Below are positions 18,195 to 26,696 of a stretch of 64,000 bases of DNA, piece after piece. The DNA is taken from assembly GCF_000496595.1 (NCBI RefSeq), contig NC_022793.1, forward strand, positions 248,001-312,000, read 5' to 3'. Each line of letters opens with the position of its first letter. Positions within the stretch are counted from its first letter, which is position 1. The notes under the pieces are model-generated. The model saw only the letters and a list, made by a program, of their open reading frames with translations, was not told the origin of the DNA and made no database searches. The position numbers were made by a program, and so were the translations under genes. This DNA is from Candidatus Liberibacter americanus str. Sao Paulo. Lineage in GTDB: Bacteria; Pseudomonadota; Alphaproteobacteria; Rhizobiales; Rhizobiaceae.

Positions 18195-18767
18195 TAAATC
18201 ATAGATAGGTAATAAAGTGATAGTTTATTATTTATGTAATAGCTATATGATTATAAGGTTATAATCCTTAGAAAGTTATGTTGGTTTTATTTTTGAATAA
18301 GCATTTAACAATATAAAAGCGTAAGCTCTTTTATATTTCATTTATTTTATGACGACCTTGCCTAGATATAGGTTAAGGTCGTTTTCAAATCATTCAATAT
18401 AATTGAAGTAATAAATTAAATAATTAATCAATAAAACATTAATTATATATAATATTATTGGTTTAATGATGTATTTACGTAATTTATTTTCTTTTTCTAT
18501 GGTTATAACTAAATATCATATTATATTATTTATTAAACAACAATACTTTTATTCTTTATATAAAATTAATAAATATATTTATGTATATATTAGTCTATAT
18601 ACTATATATTTTAATGTTGTTTTACTTTTATAGATTATTTTTTTACTTAGATTATATCATTATATTATAAAGTTATTGTATTTTAATATTTTTTGATGCT
18701 ATAGTTTAAAGGCTATTATATCTTAGTATAATATTTTTTCATTAATTTATAAATAGGACTGATTTTT
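18195..18767. other. Inter-pilin spacer 1
   Basis: Carries a downstream block (about 18295-18480) nearly identical to the one after copy 2, including the terminator at 18352-18386, and an upstream block (about 18580-18767) similar to that before copy 3. It has no other gene. Confidence 0.6.
18352..18386 (+). terminator. Terminator after pilin copy 1
   Basis: ACGACCTT (18352-18359) pairs perfectly with AAGGTCGT (18375-18382), with an inner CCT/AGG pairing, followed by TTTC. The same element recurs after copy 2. Confidence 0.65.
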
Positions 18768-19037
18768 ATGAGATTGGATTACTTTAAAAAATTTTTAAAT
18801 GACGAATCTGGTGCTACAGCTATTGAATATGGCTTGCTTGCCTCTTTGATAGCAGTTGCAATTATTGCTTCAGTTGGCCAAATAGGAGATGCACTAAAAA
18901 ATAAATTTTCTGCAATAGCTACTGCTATTAATGCGAATACTCCTACTCTTGCTTCTACTCCTAATGAGACTGAGACTGAGAATAAGCCTAAGCCTAAGCC
19001 TAAGCCTAAGCCTAAGCCTAAGAAACATAGACAATAA
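18768..19037 (+). CDS. Flp-family pilin, tandem copy 2, with repeat-encoded Lys-Pro tail
   Basis: The first 50 or so residues are a normal Flp pilin (DESGATAIEYGLLA, cleavage after Gly15). After ATAIN, where copies 1 and 3 stop, the frame runs on through NANTPTLASTP, NETETEN and then six Lys-Pro repeats ending KKHRQ, for 89 residues in total. The tail is encoded by hexanucleotide repeats: (AAGCCT)6 at 18984-19019, preceded by two GAGACT units. Because the unit is six bases, copy changes keep the frame and vary tail length. A basic, extended tail on a surface pilin is unusual and could affect subunit packing, surface charge or adhesion; this is inference. Confidence 0.92.
   Translation: MRLDYFKKFLNDESGATAIEYGLLASLIAVAIIASVGQIGDALKNKFSAIATAINANTPTLASTPNETETENKPKPKPKPKPKPKKHRQ
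18984..19019. repeat. Hexanucleotide microsatellite (AAGCCT)6 in pilin gene
   Basis: Six perfect AAGCCT units encode (Lys-Pro)6 in the C-terminal tail of pilin copy 2. The preceding bases contain a second short hexamer repeat, GAGACT x2. The tract is frame-neutral when it expands or contracts. Confidence 0.95.
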
Positions 19038-19124
19038 AGTGATAATTTATTATTTATTTAATAGCTAGATGATTATAAGATTATAATCCTTAGTAAGTTA
19101 TGTTAGTTTTATTTTTGAATAAGA

Positions 19125-19160
19125 ATTTAACAATATAAAAGCGTAAAGCGCTTTTATATG
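19125..19160 (+). terminator. First hairpin after pilin copy 2
   Basis: ATAAAAGCG and CGCTTTTAT form a stem around TAAAG. The same hairpin follows copy 3, and a decayed version follows copy 1 (GCGTAAGCTC). It lies just before the second terminator. Confidence 0.5.
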
Positions 19161-19174
19161 TCGTTTATTTTATG

Positions 19175-19209
19175 ACGATCTTGCCTAGATATAGGTTAAG
19201 GTCGTTTTC
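19175..19209 (+). terminator. Terminator after pilin copy 2
   Basis: ACGATCTT (19175-19182) pairs with AAGGTCGT (19198-19205) with one G-U, followed by TTTC. It is a duplicate of the 18352 element. Confidence 0.65.
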
Positions 19210-19393
19210 AAATCATTCAATATAATTGAAGTAATAAATTAAATAATTAATCAATAAAACATTAATTATATATAATATTATTGGTTTAGTGATGTATTTA
19301 TGTATTGTGAAAGATCAATTTTTGCTATAATTATTCATGTTTTTTTGACTGATTTATACATGAAATTTGTTTTGACGAAAAAATAATTATTTT

Positions 19394-19491
19394 AATTATT
19401 AAAAAATGACGAGAATAATGCTACAGTTATTGAAAAGGGGCTTGCTTCTTTGATTATATGGTTGATATTATTATTGCAGTTAATTTATTAG
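19394..19491 (+). pseudogene. Degenerate Flp pilin relic
   Basis: One reading frame gives LLKNDENNATVIEKGLASLI and continues as IWLILLLQLIY before a stop. This aligns with FLNDESGATAIEYGLLASLIAV of the intact copies. The Ser-Gly cleavage site has become Asn-Asn, Tyr is Lys, one residue is lost, and there is no start codon in frame (a stop lies just upstream). It is read as a dead fourth member of the tandem array. Confidence 0.75.
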
Positions 19492-19854
19492 AAGCCAAAT
19501 ATTTAATGAGTTTTAAGAATGGCTTTTCTTTTTTTTTATAGTTTGCACCAAATATCACAGTCGATTCATTTAAATAATGATGCTTTTATTTTTGCAAGGT
19601 GCATTTGATTAATTTTATATAAACAATCTTATATTTTATTGTTTATATAAAATTTTAATAACTATCTGATGTATATCTTGGTCTATATACTGTATATTTT
19701 AATGTCGTTTTACTGCCATAGATTCATTTTTTATTTAGATTATATTATAATATTATAAAGTTGTTGTATTTTAATATTTTTTAATGCTATGGCTTAAAAA
19801 CTATTATATTTAGTATAATATTTTTTCATTAATTTATAAATAGGATTGATTTTT

Positions 19855-20025
19855 ATGAGATTGGATTACTTTAAAAAATTTTTAAATGACGAATCTGGTG
19901 CTACAGCTATTGAATATGGCTTGCTTGCCTCTTTGATAGCAGTTGCAATTATTGCTTCAGTTACCAGCTTAGGAGAGGCAATAAAAAATAAATTTGTGGG
20001 TATAGCTACTGCTATTGCTAAGTAA
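19855..20025 (+). CDS. Flp-family pilin, tandem copy 3
   Basis: Encodes 56 residues. The leader and signal through residue 36 are as in copy 2; it then diverges as VTSLGEAIKNKFVGIATAIAK. The class III signature DESGATAIEYGL with cleavage after Gly15 is intact. Upstream sequence back to about 19670 is close to that of copy 2, which supports duplication of a promoter-gene-terminator unit. It is the nearest pilin to the assembly operon and is separated from it by two hairpins and a 312-base gap. Confidence 0.93.
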   Translation: MRLDYFKKFLNDESGATAIEYGLLASLIAVAIIASVTSLGEAIKNKFVGIATAIAK

Positions 20026-20337
20026 ACTATGTATAGAGAATAAAGTTATAATTTATTATTTATGTAATAGCTATATGATTATAAGGTTATAATCCTTAGG
20101 AATTTATGTTAGTTTTATTTTTGAATAATCATTTAACAATATAAAAGCGTAAAGCGCTTTTATATGTTGTTTATTTTGATAACGGCCCTTTAAAGTTTGT
20201 TTAAGGCCGTTATCATATTCATATATACTATACACTACATTCCATGCTTAAAAATTATATTTTTGTTTTTTATATAATTTGATATTACAATTACGTCTTT
20301 TATTAATGTTTTTTATTTAAATTATGTATTTTGTGTT
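20026..20337. other. Spacer between pilin copy 3 and cpaA
   Basis: Holds two consecutive hairpins (near 20140-20165 and at 20178-20214) and then about 120 AT-rich bases that probably contain the promoter of the cpa operon. No gene is seen. Confidence 0.5.
20178..20214 (+). terminator. Strong hairpin after pilin copy 3
   Basis: GATAACGGCC (20178-20187) pairs perfectly with GGCCGTTATC (20205-20214), with additional CTT/AAG pairing inside. It is the position equivalent of the terminators after copies 1 and 2 but of different sequence. The U-tract is poor. Confidence 0.6.
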
Positions 20338-20874
20338 GTGAATGTGAAAGATAATATAATGATTTCTTCTGTTGTGTTTATCGTATTCCCTTTTTGCTTA
20401 TCTATAGCGGCTCTGAATGATTTGTTTTCTGCCACTATACCAAATAGGGTTTCCTTAGTTATGATTTCTTCATTTTTATTCATTGCTCCTTTGATTGGAT
20501 TGAATTTTTTTTCTATCTCATGCCATATATTAGTTGCTCTTACTGTTTTTGTTATTTGTTTTGTTTTTTTTATAGTAAATATTATGGGGGGAGGAGATGC
20601 AAAATTTTTGACATCTGCCTCATTATGGTTTGGTTGGGATAATTCTCTTTTTGAGTTTATGCTATTTGTTTCTTTTGTTGGCGGAGTATTGGCCTTTTTT
20701 ATTATGTTAATGAGGCTTGCTTCGCGTATTTTTCATATCTCAATTCCGCAGAGTTTTCTTATAAAGGATAAAATTCCTTATGGTATTGCAATAGCTATAG
20801 GGGGATTTATGACATATCCGGATTCATACTTATTTAAAATTGCTTTAGATCAAATATCTGATTTTATGGTTTAA
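20338..20874 (+). CDS. cpaA: Prepilin peptidase CpaA (A24 family)
   Basis: Inner-membrane aspartyl protease that cleaves the Flp pilin leader peptides. It is hydrophobic with about five or six membrane segments. Catalytic aspartates are Asp28 in ALNDLF and Asp87 in the GxGD-type motif MGGGDAK. The 178 residues fit the short CpaA form, which lacks the methyltransferase domain of PilD. The start is uncertain: GTG at 20338, GTG at 20344 or ATG at 20359, none with a strong ribosome site. It is first gene of the cpa/tad operon. Confidence 0.9.
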   Translation: MNVKDNIMISSVVFIVFPFCLSIAALNDLFSATIPNRVSLVMISSFLFIAPLIGLNFFSISCHILVALTVFVICFVFFIVNIMGGGDAKFLTSASLWFGWDNSLFEFMLFVSFVGGVLAFFIMLMRLASRIFHISIPQSFLIKDKIPYGIAIAIGGFMTYPDSYLFKIALDQISDFMV

Positions 20875-20953
20875 TAGTTTGTAAATATCGCGATATTATT
20901 AGGATTATTTTTATTGGTTAATATTATTTTATCGGTTGTTTTTAGAGGTAATA

Positions 20954-21733
20954 ATGAAATTAAATCGAATTATGGGATTGGTTATATCTGCTGTAGCTGC
21001 TGTTATTTCAGGTATAATAGCGATGCGTCTTTTGTCTCATGATCCTGTTACGAAAGATGAGATTGAAGCTAATCCTTCTATAAAGCTTGTTAATGTACTG
21101 GTTGCCGCTCATGATATGCCAATGGGTTCTACTATCTATAGAGAGTCTATTGAATGGGCCGCTTATCCTGAAGAAAATTTATTTGCAGGTTTTATTAATG
21201 ATGTAAATAGACCTAAAGCGATTGAGGAATTAAATGGGGCTATAGTGCGGTTTCCTATTTTAAAAGGAGATCCAATTCGTTTAGAAAGGTTGCTTGATAA
21301 TTCTAATTTAAGCGGTGGACATTTGTCTAATATTCTTCCAAAAGGAAAATTAGCTATAGCGGTGGATATTTCAGCTTCTACTGCTGTTTCTGGAATGATA
21401 ATTCCTAATGATCGTGTTGATGTTATGGCGGTTAAATTTGATAAAAAAGTTTCAATAGTCCTAAAAAATATACGAGTTTTGGCAATAGATCAAAATATGG
21501 ACGAGGGCCAAACGTCAATTATTGGTACAACTGCTATATTAGAGGTTAACAGTGAACAGGCTGTAAAACTTATTGCTGCTCAAAGCAGTACATCTAAATT
21601 AATACTTGTTCTTAGATCTATATCGGATTCTTTTATTTATAATTCTGATGCTGATGGGACCTTTGCATCAGATAGTTTGATCGTTAAATCAGGTTTCATT
21701 GTTAATCATGATGTAGAGGAAAATTCAAGATGA
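20954..21733 (+). CDS. cpaB: Flp pilus assembly protein CpaB
   Basis: Periplasmic, membrane-anchored assembly protein with an N-terminal hydrophobic segment (about residues 7-24) and a SAF-type domain (about 45-110, VLVAAHDMPMGSTI). A second beta-rich domain (about 125-240) follows. It is thought to stabilise the CpaC secretin. The ATG at 20954 has AGAGG upstream, so it is preferred over a longer frame from 20936. The stop overlaps the start of cpaC by four bases, indicating coupled translation. Confidence 0.92.
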   Translation: MKLNRIMGLVISAVAAVISGIIAMRLLSHDPVTKDEIEANPSIKLVNVLVAAHDMPMGSTIYRESIEWAAYPEENLFAGFINDVNRPKAIEELNGAIVRFPILKGDPIRLERLLDNSNLSGGHLSNILPKGKLAIAVDISASTAVSGMIIPNDRVDVMAVKFDKKVSIVLKNIRVLAIDQNMDEGQTSIIGTTAILEVNSEQAVKLIAAQSSTSKLILVLRSISDSFIYNSDADGTFASDSLIVKSGFIVNHDVEENSR

Positions 21734-23109
21734 ATATTTTACAGCGAATTTTCGTTGTTTTTTTTATGCTAATTCCTAGTTCTTTGTTGTCGAAACCTTT
21801 ATCATTAAATTCTTCGGTTGTTGAGAAGCCTACTGTTATAAAAATAGAAAAATCAGAATTAGGGACAAATAAAAGAATTACAGTTGGTTTAGATAAAGTT
21901 TTAATTCTGGAAATGCCATTAGATGTCAGTGATGTTTTAGTTTCTGATCCTAATAAAATGAGTGTTAAATTGTATTCTGTTAATACTGTTTATATTTTTG
22001 GACAGAAACTTGGTAGAGCCAATATTATTATTGTGGGCAAGGATAAGAAAGATTTATTAAATATCGAGGTAAATATTGAACGTGATGCTTATACACTTCA
22101 AAATAATTTGCGACGTTTTATTCCAAATTCAAATATTAGCGTTGAAATGATATCTGACAATATTGTGTTAAATGGAGAAGTAAAATCAGCTCAAGATTCT
22201 AAGCATGCTGTTGATTTAGCAACTGCTTTTTCGGATAAAAAAGTATTAAATATGTTGAAGGTTGAATGTAGTGATCAGGTAACTCTTAAGGTAACAATTG
22301 CTGAAGTAAGCAGAGAAGTATTAAAACAAGTAGGATTTAGTCATTCTATTCAAGAAGGTTCTTCTGCTGTTTCTTCACCTTTAAATTTTAATATATTATC
22401 AGGAGGATCAGCTGGCCAAGATAATTCTTTATATATAGGCACTTCTAATAAGTATTTTACTTTGAAAACTTTCTTGAGAGCTTTAGAGCATGCAAGTTCT
22501 CTTCACACTATAGCTGAGCCAACTTTAACTGCTGTTTCAGGACAAAGTGCTAGTTTTTCATCAGGAGGTGAACGTTTCATGAGATCATTTGATAGCAACG
22601 GAAAACCTTCTTTACAGTCTCATAAATACGGTATTGAACTTGATTTTACTCCTACTGTATTATCTCCAGGAAGGATCGGATTGCGTATTAAGGCGTCAAT
22701 TTCTGAACCAATTGTAAACTCAGGCGAACCTGAATATACTATGCGTACAACTGAGACTAGTGTTGAGTTACCTTCTGGGGGCACCATAGTATTAGCAGGC
22801 TTGTTGAAAAATGCTGAAAGCTACGATTCTAATGCGGTGCCATTATTATCACAGATACCAATTTTGGGTGCTTTGTTTAAAAACATGAGTGTTAATAGGA
22901 ATGCAACGGAATTATTTATAGCAGCTACTCCCTTTCTTGTTAAGTCTGTTGGTGAGGGTGATTTAGTGCGACCAGATTATAATTTCGAGTTATCAAGTGA
23001 TGCCGATAATTTGTTTTTAAATCGTGTTAACAAAGTTTATGGGTCTAAAGATTATACGAAAAATGCGGAAAAATCATATAAAGGCGCTATTGGTTTTATT
23101 TACAAATAA
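21730..23109 (+). CDS. cpaC: Flp pilus outer-membrane secretin CpaC
   Basis: Forms the outer-membrane pore through which the Flp pilus passes. A signal peptide (about residues 1-21) is followed by the pilus-assembly N-domain (about 40-115, KRITVGLDKVLILEMP). A BON-like domain comes next (about 118-180), and then the secretin domain (about 245-410) with the conserved VELPSGGTIVLAGLL and PLLSQIPILGALF. Length of 459 is near the family norm. It is translationally coupled to cpaB. The small secreted protein at 15.6 kb repeats only the N-domain. Confidence 0.95.
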   Translation: MNILQRIFVVFFMLIPSSLLSKPLSLNSSVVEKPTVIKIEKSELGTNKRITVGLDKVLILEMPLDVSDVLVSDPNKMSVKLYSVNTVYIFGQKLGRANIIIVGKDKKDLLNIEVNIERDAYTLQNNLRRFIPNSNISVEMISDNIVLNGEVKSAQDSKHAVDLATAFSDKKVLNMLKVECSDQVTLKVTIAEVSREVLKQVGFSHSIQEGSSAVSSPLNFNILSGGSAGQDNSLYIGTSNKYFTLKTFLRALEHASSLHTIAEPTLTAVSGQSASFSSGGERFMRSFDSNGKPSLQSHKYGIELDFTPTVLSPGRIGLRIKASISEPIVNSGEPEYTMRTTETSVELPSGGTIVLAGLLKNAESYDSNAVPLLSQIPILGALFKNMSVNRNATELFIAATPFLVKSVGEGDLVRPDYNFELSSDADNLFLNRVNKVYGSKDYTKNAEKSYKGAIGFIYK

Positions 23110-23145
23110 AATCTAATAATGCGGATAAGGAGTGTATTCTTAGTG

Positions 23146-23844
23146 ATGTTTTATAAAAAGTTAATTATTATAGTATTGAATTTTTTTTCAAGGATTATAT
23201 CGTGTAATATTTTTTGTTTGAGAATGATAATTTTAATTCAATTAGCTTTTTCTATGTCTTCTTGTTTTTTAAATACAAAATCAAGTATTAATAATGATGT
23301 TTTTCATCATCCATTTATGATGAAAAGGACAGAAAGAAGTTTAGATTTGAAGTTTTTATCTGGGAGATGGAAAATAACGGATCAGATGCGAAGTACAATA
23401 GAAGCTTTTGTAGATTCATATAAAAAGAATAGTTCAACTGTTATATTTATCATGTTACCAAGTCCTACTGTTTCTTCTGCTGCTATAAAAAGTGCTGCGA
23501 ATGATATACGTTCTATTTTCATTAGTAATGGTATTCCTGCTAATTCCATATCTGAAAGGTTATATGATGCTAATTATGGACTGGATATTGATACTATCAG
23601 ACTGAGTTATTTTGCTGCTAGACCTTATATCGGACGACAATGCGGTTTATGGCCAAATAGTATTATAAAAGATAATTCTTTGAATGGAAATTGGTATAAT
23701 TATGGTTGTGCATTTCATCATAACTTGCTTGCACAGATAGATAATCCTTTAGATTTAATTCATCCGCGTCTTGAGACACTTGTTGATGGAGAAATGACAG
23801 ATAAAGCAATAGATTCATATTATAATAAGGGTTTAAAAAAATAA
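23146..23844 (+). CDS. cpaD: Pilus assembly lipoprotein CpaD
   Basis: Tad lipoprotein associated with the secretin, needed for Flp pilus assembly. The hydrophobic N-terminal stretch ends in a candidate lipobox with Cys (FSMSSC). The CpaD domain follows with GCAFHHNLLAQIDNPLDLI (near the C-terminus), a family hallmark. The start is ambiguous: the ATG at 23146 (or GTG at 23143) follows AAGGAG at 23127-23132, while a longer frame begins at the ATG at 23119 without a ribosome site. It is likely processed by Lgt and LspA. Confidence 0.88.
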   Translation: MFYKKLIIIVLNFFSRIISCNIFCLRMIILIQLAFSMSSCFLNTKSSINNDVFHHPFMMKRTERSLDLKFLSGRWKITDQMRSTIEAFVDSYKKNSSTVIFIMLPSPTVSSAAIKSAANDIRSIFISNGIPANSISERLYDANYGLDIDTIRLSYFAARPYIGRQCGLWPNSIIKDNSLNGNWYNYGCAFHHNLLAQIDNPLDLIHPRLETLVDGEMTDKAIDSYYNKGLKK

Positions 23845-23912
23845 AAATCGAGGACACATAATATGTTTCAAGCATTTGATAAATTATGATTATATTTGAT
23901 AAAATATAATTG

Positions 23913-23939
23913 ACAAAGTTAGTTTTCAGATAACTTTGT
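23913..23939 (+). terminator. Perfect 9-bp stem-loop between cpaD and cpaE
   Basis: ACAAAGTTA (23913-23921) pairs perfectly with TAACTTTGT (23931-23939) around a 9-nt loop, 15 bases before the cpaE start. It has no U-tract. It may attenuate transcription, stabilise the upstream mRNA segment or shield the cpaE ribosome site. Confidence 0.5.
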
Positions 23940-23954
23940 TATGCTACAGGGAAA

Positions 23955-25232
23955 ATGGCGATGGTTGTTGAAAAAGTATCAGATAAAAAATCAGAATTTA
24001 TAAATGAAAGCTATGAAAGTTCTTCTGATCAATCAAATTTTTTATCGCACATATCTGTTCATGCTTTTTGTATTACTGATGAACTTTGTTCTGTCATGGA
24101 AAGTTTTAAAGTTGACCATAAGATGGATCAAGTTGATATGCAGATTACTAAGGGATCAATTGCAGAAGCTATAAATATATTTTCTGAGTCAGTTACTCCT
24201 AATCTGCTTATTATTAATATAAAGGGCGATAGCGAAGAAATTTTGAATTCATTGAATCCTTTAGCTGATGTTTGTGATACTAGCACAAAAGTCGTAATAA
24301 TAGGAGATAGAAATGATGTATATCTATACAAAGAATTGATTTCTAGTGGGATATCTGAGTATTTAGTTGAACCATTATCTTCTGCTGATATTATAAGAGT
24401 TTTAATTAATATTTATGATATTTCTGTAGAAACGGTTGGTAAAGTTATATCTTTTATAGGATCAAGAGGTGGTGTTGGCTCTTCAACTATAGCGCATAAT
24501 TGTTCTTTTAGCATTGCTTCTATTTTAAAAATGAAAACAGTTTTAGTGGATCTAGATCTTCCATACGGTACTTCTAATATTGACTTTGATCAAGATCCTA
24601 TAAAATGCATTTCGGATGCTATTTATAATAATAGTAAGATAGATAGATTTTTTATTGATAAGTTGCTTGTATCTTATAGTGATAATCTATCACTTTTAAC
24701 CTCTCCATCTACTTTGGAGCGTACATATGATTTTGATTCTGATGATATATTCCCATTAATTGATATATTGTATCGATCTTCTTCTTTTACGATAATTGAT
24801 GTGCCTAATTTATGGAATAGTTGGGCTCGTGATCTTCTCGTAGAAAGTGATAAAGTGGTTATTACTACTTCTCTTGATCTTACTGGATTACGTAATTCTA
24901 AAAATTTAATTGATGAATTAAAAAAGTTGAGAAACAAAGATGATTCTATTTATCTTGTTATTAACCAAATAGGCATCCCGAAAAGGCCTGAAATTTCTAT
25001 TGAAGATTTCTGTAGTCCATTAGGCATAAAACCTTCTGCTGTTATTCCATTTGATGCTAATCTTTTTGGGATTGCGGCAAATAATGGAAAAATGATTTCT
25101 GAGATTAATCCAAAATCTTCTATCAATGCCATATTTTCTGATTTTATTCATATTCTTGCGGATTGTGTAACGATGAATAAACCAAAACGTGGTATACGTT
25201 CAAAGATAACAAGTTTTTTTAATAGAAAATGA
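23955..25232 (+). CDS. cpaE: Pilus assembly protein CpaE (MinD/ParA-like, receiver-like N-terminus)
   Basis: Tad localisation factor (TadZ/CpaE). The N-terminal receiver-like domain (about residues 30-155) lacks an evident phospho-acceptor cluster. The C-terminal MinD-like domain begins with FIGSRGGVGSST (167-178). The deviant Walker A lysines are Arg171 and Ser176 here, as in atypical CpaE proteins, so ATP hydrolysis is doubtful. VDLDLPYG and IIDVP follow as the later motifs. It directs the pilus machine to its site, at the pole in Caulobacter. The start is the ATG at 23955; a second ATG lies two codons later. Confidence 0.92.
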   Translation: MAMVVEKVSDKKSEFINESYESSSDQSNFLSHISVHAFCITDELCSVMESFKVDHKMDQVDMQITKGSIAEAINIFSESVTPNLLIINIKGDSEEILNSLNPLADVCDTSTKVVIIGDRNDVYLYKELISSGISEYLVEPLSSADIIRVLINIYDISVETVGKVISFIGSRGGVGSSTIAHNCSFSIASILKMKTVLVDLDLPYGTSNIDFDQDPIKCISDAIYNNSKIDRFFIDKLLVSYSDNLSLLTSPSTLERTYDFDSDDIFPLIDILYRSSSFTIIDVPNLWNSWARDLLVESDKVVITTSLDLTGLRNSKNLIDELKKLRNKDDSIYLVINQIGIPKRPEISIEDFCSPLGIKPSAVIPFDANLFGIAANNGKMISEINPKSSINAIFSDFIHILADCVTMNKPKRGIRSKITSFFNRK

Positions 25233-25263
25233 GTTAAACTATATTTTATTAGGTAATGCATAA

Positions 25264-26664
25264 ATGTTTGGAAGGCGTGATAGTAAATTTTCTGTAACGG
25301 AAAAGAAAGATGTTGCTGAGCATCATGAGTCAAAAGAAACTTATACAGAAAAGCCTGTAGATAAACCTGTTTATGATGCAAAGAATCATAGTGATAATTA
25401 TTATCAACTTAAGGCTGTAATATTTGCGACTCTTGTCGAAATGATAGATATTACTCAGCTTTCTAAGTATGATGTAAAGGAAGCTCAGTCTGAGATAGGT
25501 GATCTAATAACTGAGATTATTGCTCTTAAGGCTTTATCCATATCTCTTTCTGAAAAAGCAGATCTACTTGAAGATATTTGTAATGATATTTTAGGATATG
25601 GTCCTCTTCAGCCTCTAATTGCACGAGATGATATTGCTGATATTATGGTAAATGGTGCTGATAAGATATTCATTGAAGTTAATGGTAAAACTGTTGAGAC
25701 AGGTATTAGTTTTAGAGATGATCAACAGTTGCTTTCTGTATGTCAGCGTATTGTTAATCAGGTTGGTCGTCGTGTGGATGAGGCAAGTCCTATATGTGAT
25801 GCACGTTTGCTAGATGGTTCTCGTGTAAATGTGATAATCCCTCCACTTGCTCTAGGAGGGCCTTCTTTGACTATTCGTAAGTTTAAGAAGGATAAACTTA
25901 CTTTAGATCATTTGGTTGAATTTGGAGCGATAACAGCTGCAGGTGCAAATTTATTACAAATAATAGGTCGTATTAGATGTAATATATTGATTTCAGGGGG
26001 GACTGGTTCTGGAAAAACAACATTACTTAATTGTTTAACTCGTTATATAGATTCAGATGAACGTATAATTACTTGTGAAGATACTGCTGAGCTTCAACTT
26101 CAGCAGCCGCATGTGGTTAGATTGGAAACACGTCCTCCTAATATTGAGGGTGGTGGTGAAATTACTATGCGTGATTTAGTTAAGAATTGTTTACGTATGC
26201 GACCAGAACGTATAATTTTAGGAGAGGTACGTGGACCAGAGGTTTTGGATTTGTTGCAGGCAATGAATACTGGACACGATGGCTCTATGGGTACTATCCA
26301 TGCTAATAATCCACGTGAGAGTTTTGGTAGGATGGAAACAATGATTGCTATGGGAGGATTTTCTCTGCCATCTAAGATGGTTAGAGAAATCATCACTACT
26401 TCCTTAGATGTTATTATTCAAACACAGAGGTTAAGAGATGGCTCTAGAAGGATTACTAGTATTTGTGAAGTAGTTGGTATGGAAGGAGATATAATTATCA
26501 CTCAAGACCTTATTAAATATGAAATTATTGGTGAAGATTCTAACGGAAAACTTATAGGTAAGCATGTTTGTGGTGGAATTTCTCGTCCTCGTTTTTGGGA
26601 TAGGGCTGCTCAATATGGTGAAGAAAGAAGATTATCAGAAGTTCTTGAATCTATTGAAAAATAA
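25264..26664 (+). CDS. cpaF: Pilus assembly ATPase CpaF (TadA)
   Basis: Cytoplasmic hexameric secretion ATPase that powers Flp pilus extension and possibly retraction. The N-terminal domain (about residues 45-215) includes the ILGYGPLQPLI helix. The C-terminal RecA-like domain has Walker A GGTGSGKTT (245-253), an Asp-box CEDTAEL, Walker B IILGEVRG, and the His-box GSMGTIHANN. All motifs are intact. Length of 466 is normal. It sits in the operon order cpaE-cpaF-tadB-tadC with short gaps. Confidence 0.96.
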   Translation: MFGRRDSKFSVTEKKDVAEHHESKETYTEKPVDKPVYDAKNHSDNYYQLKAVIFATLVEMIDITQLSKYDVKEAQSEIGDLITEIIALKALSISLSEKADLLEDICNDILGYGPLQPLIARDDIADIMVNGADKIFIEVNGKTVETGISFRDDQQLLSVCQRIVNQVGRRVDEASPICDARLLDGSRVNVIIPPLALGGPSLTIRKFKKDKLTLDHLVEFGAITAAGANLLQIIGRIRCNILISGGTGSGKTTLLNCLTRYIDSDERIITCEDTAELQLQQPHVVRLETRPPNIEGGGEITMRDLVKNCLRMRPERIILGEVRGPEVLDLLQAMNTGHDGSMGTIHANNPRESFGRMETMIAMGGFSLPSKMVREIITTSLDVIIQTQRLRDGSRRITSICEVVGMEGDIIITQDLIKYEIIGEDSNGKLIGKHVCGGISRPRFWDRAAQYGEERRLSEVLESIEK

Positions 26665-26696
26665 GATCAACAACTAGATTTATAGGTTATGATGAC

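Larger units (their letters stand above)
19038..19854. other. Inter-pilin spacer 2, with pilin relic
   Basis: Contains the duplicated downstream block of copy 2 (to about 19300), a degenerate pilin (19394-19491), and an upstream block (about 19670-19854) similar to that before copy 2. It has no other gene. Confidence 0.6.

Noticed and set aside
18984..19019. CRISPR-like short repeats
   Set aside because: Direct hexamer repeats without spacers, in frame within a coding sequence.
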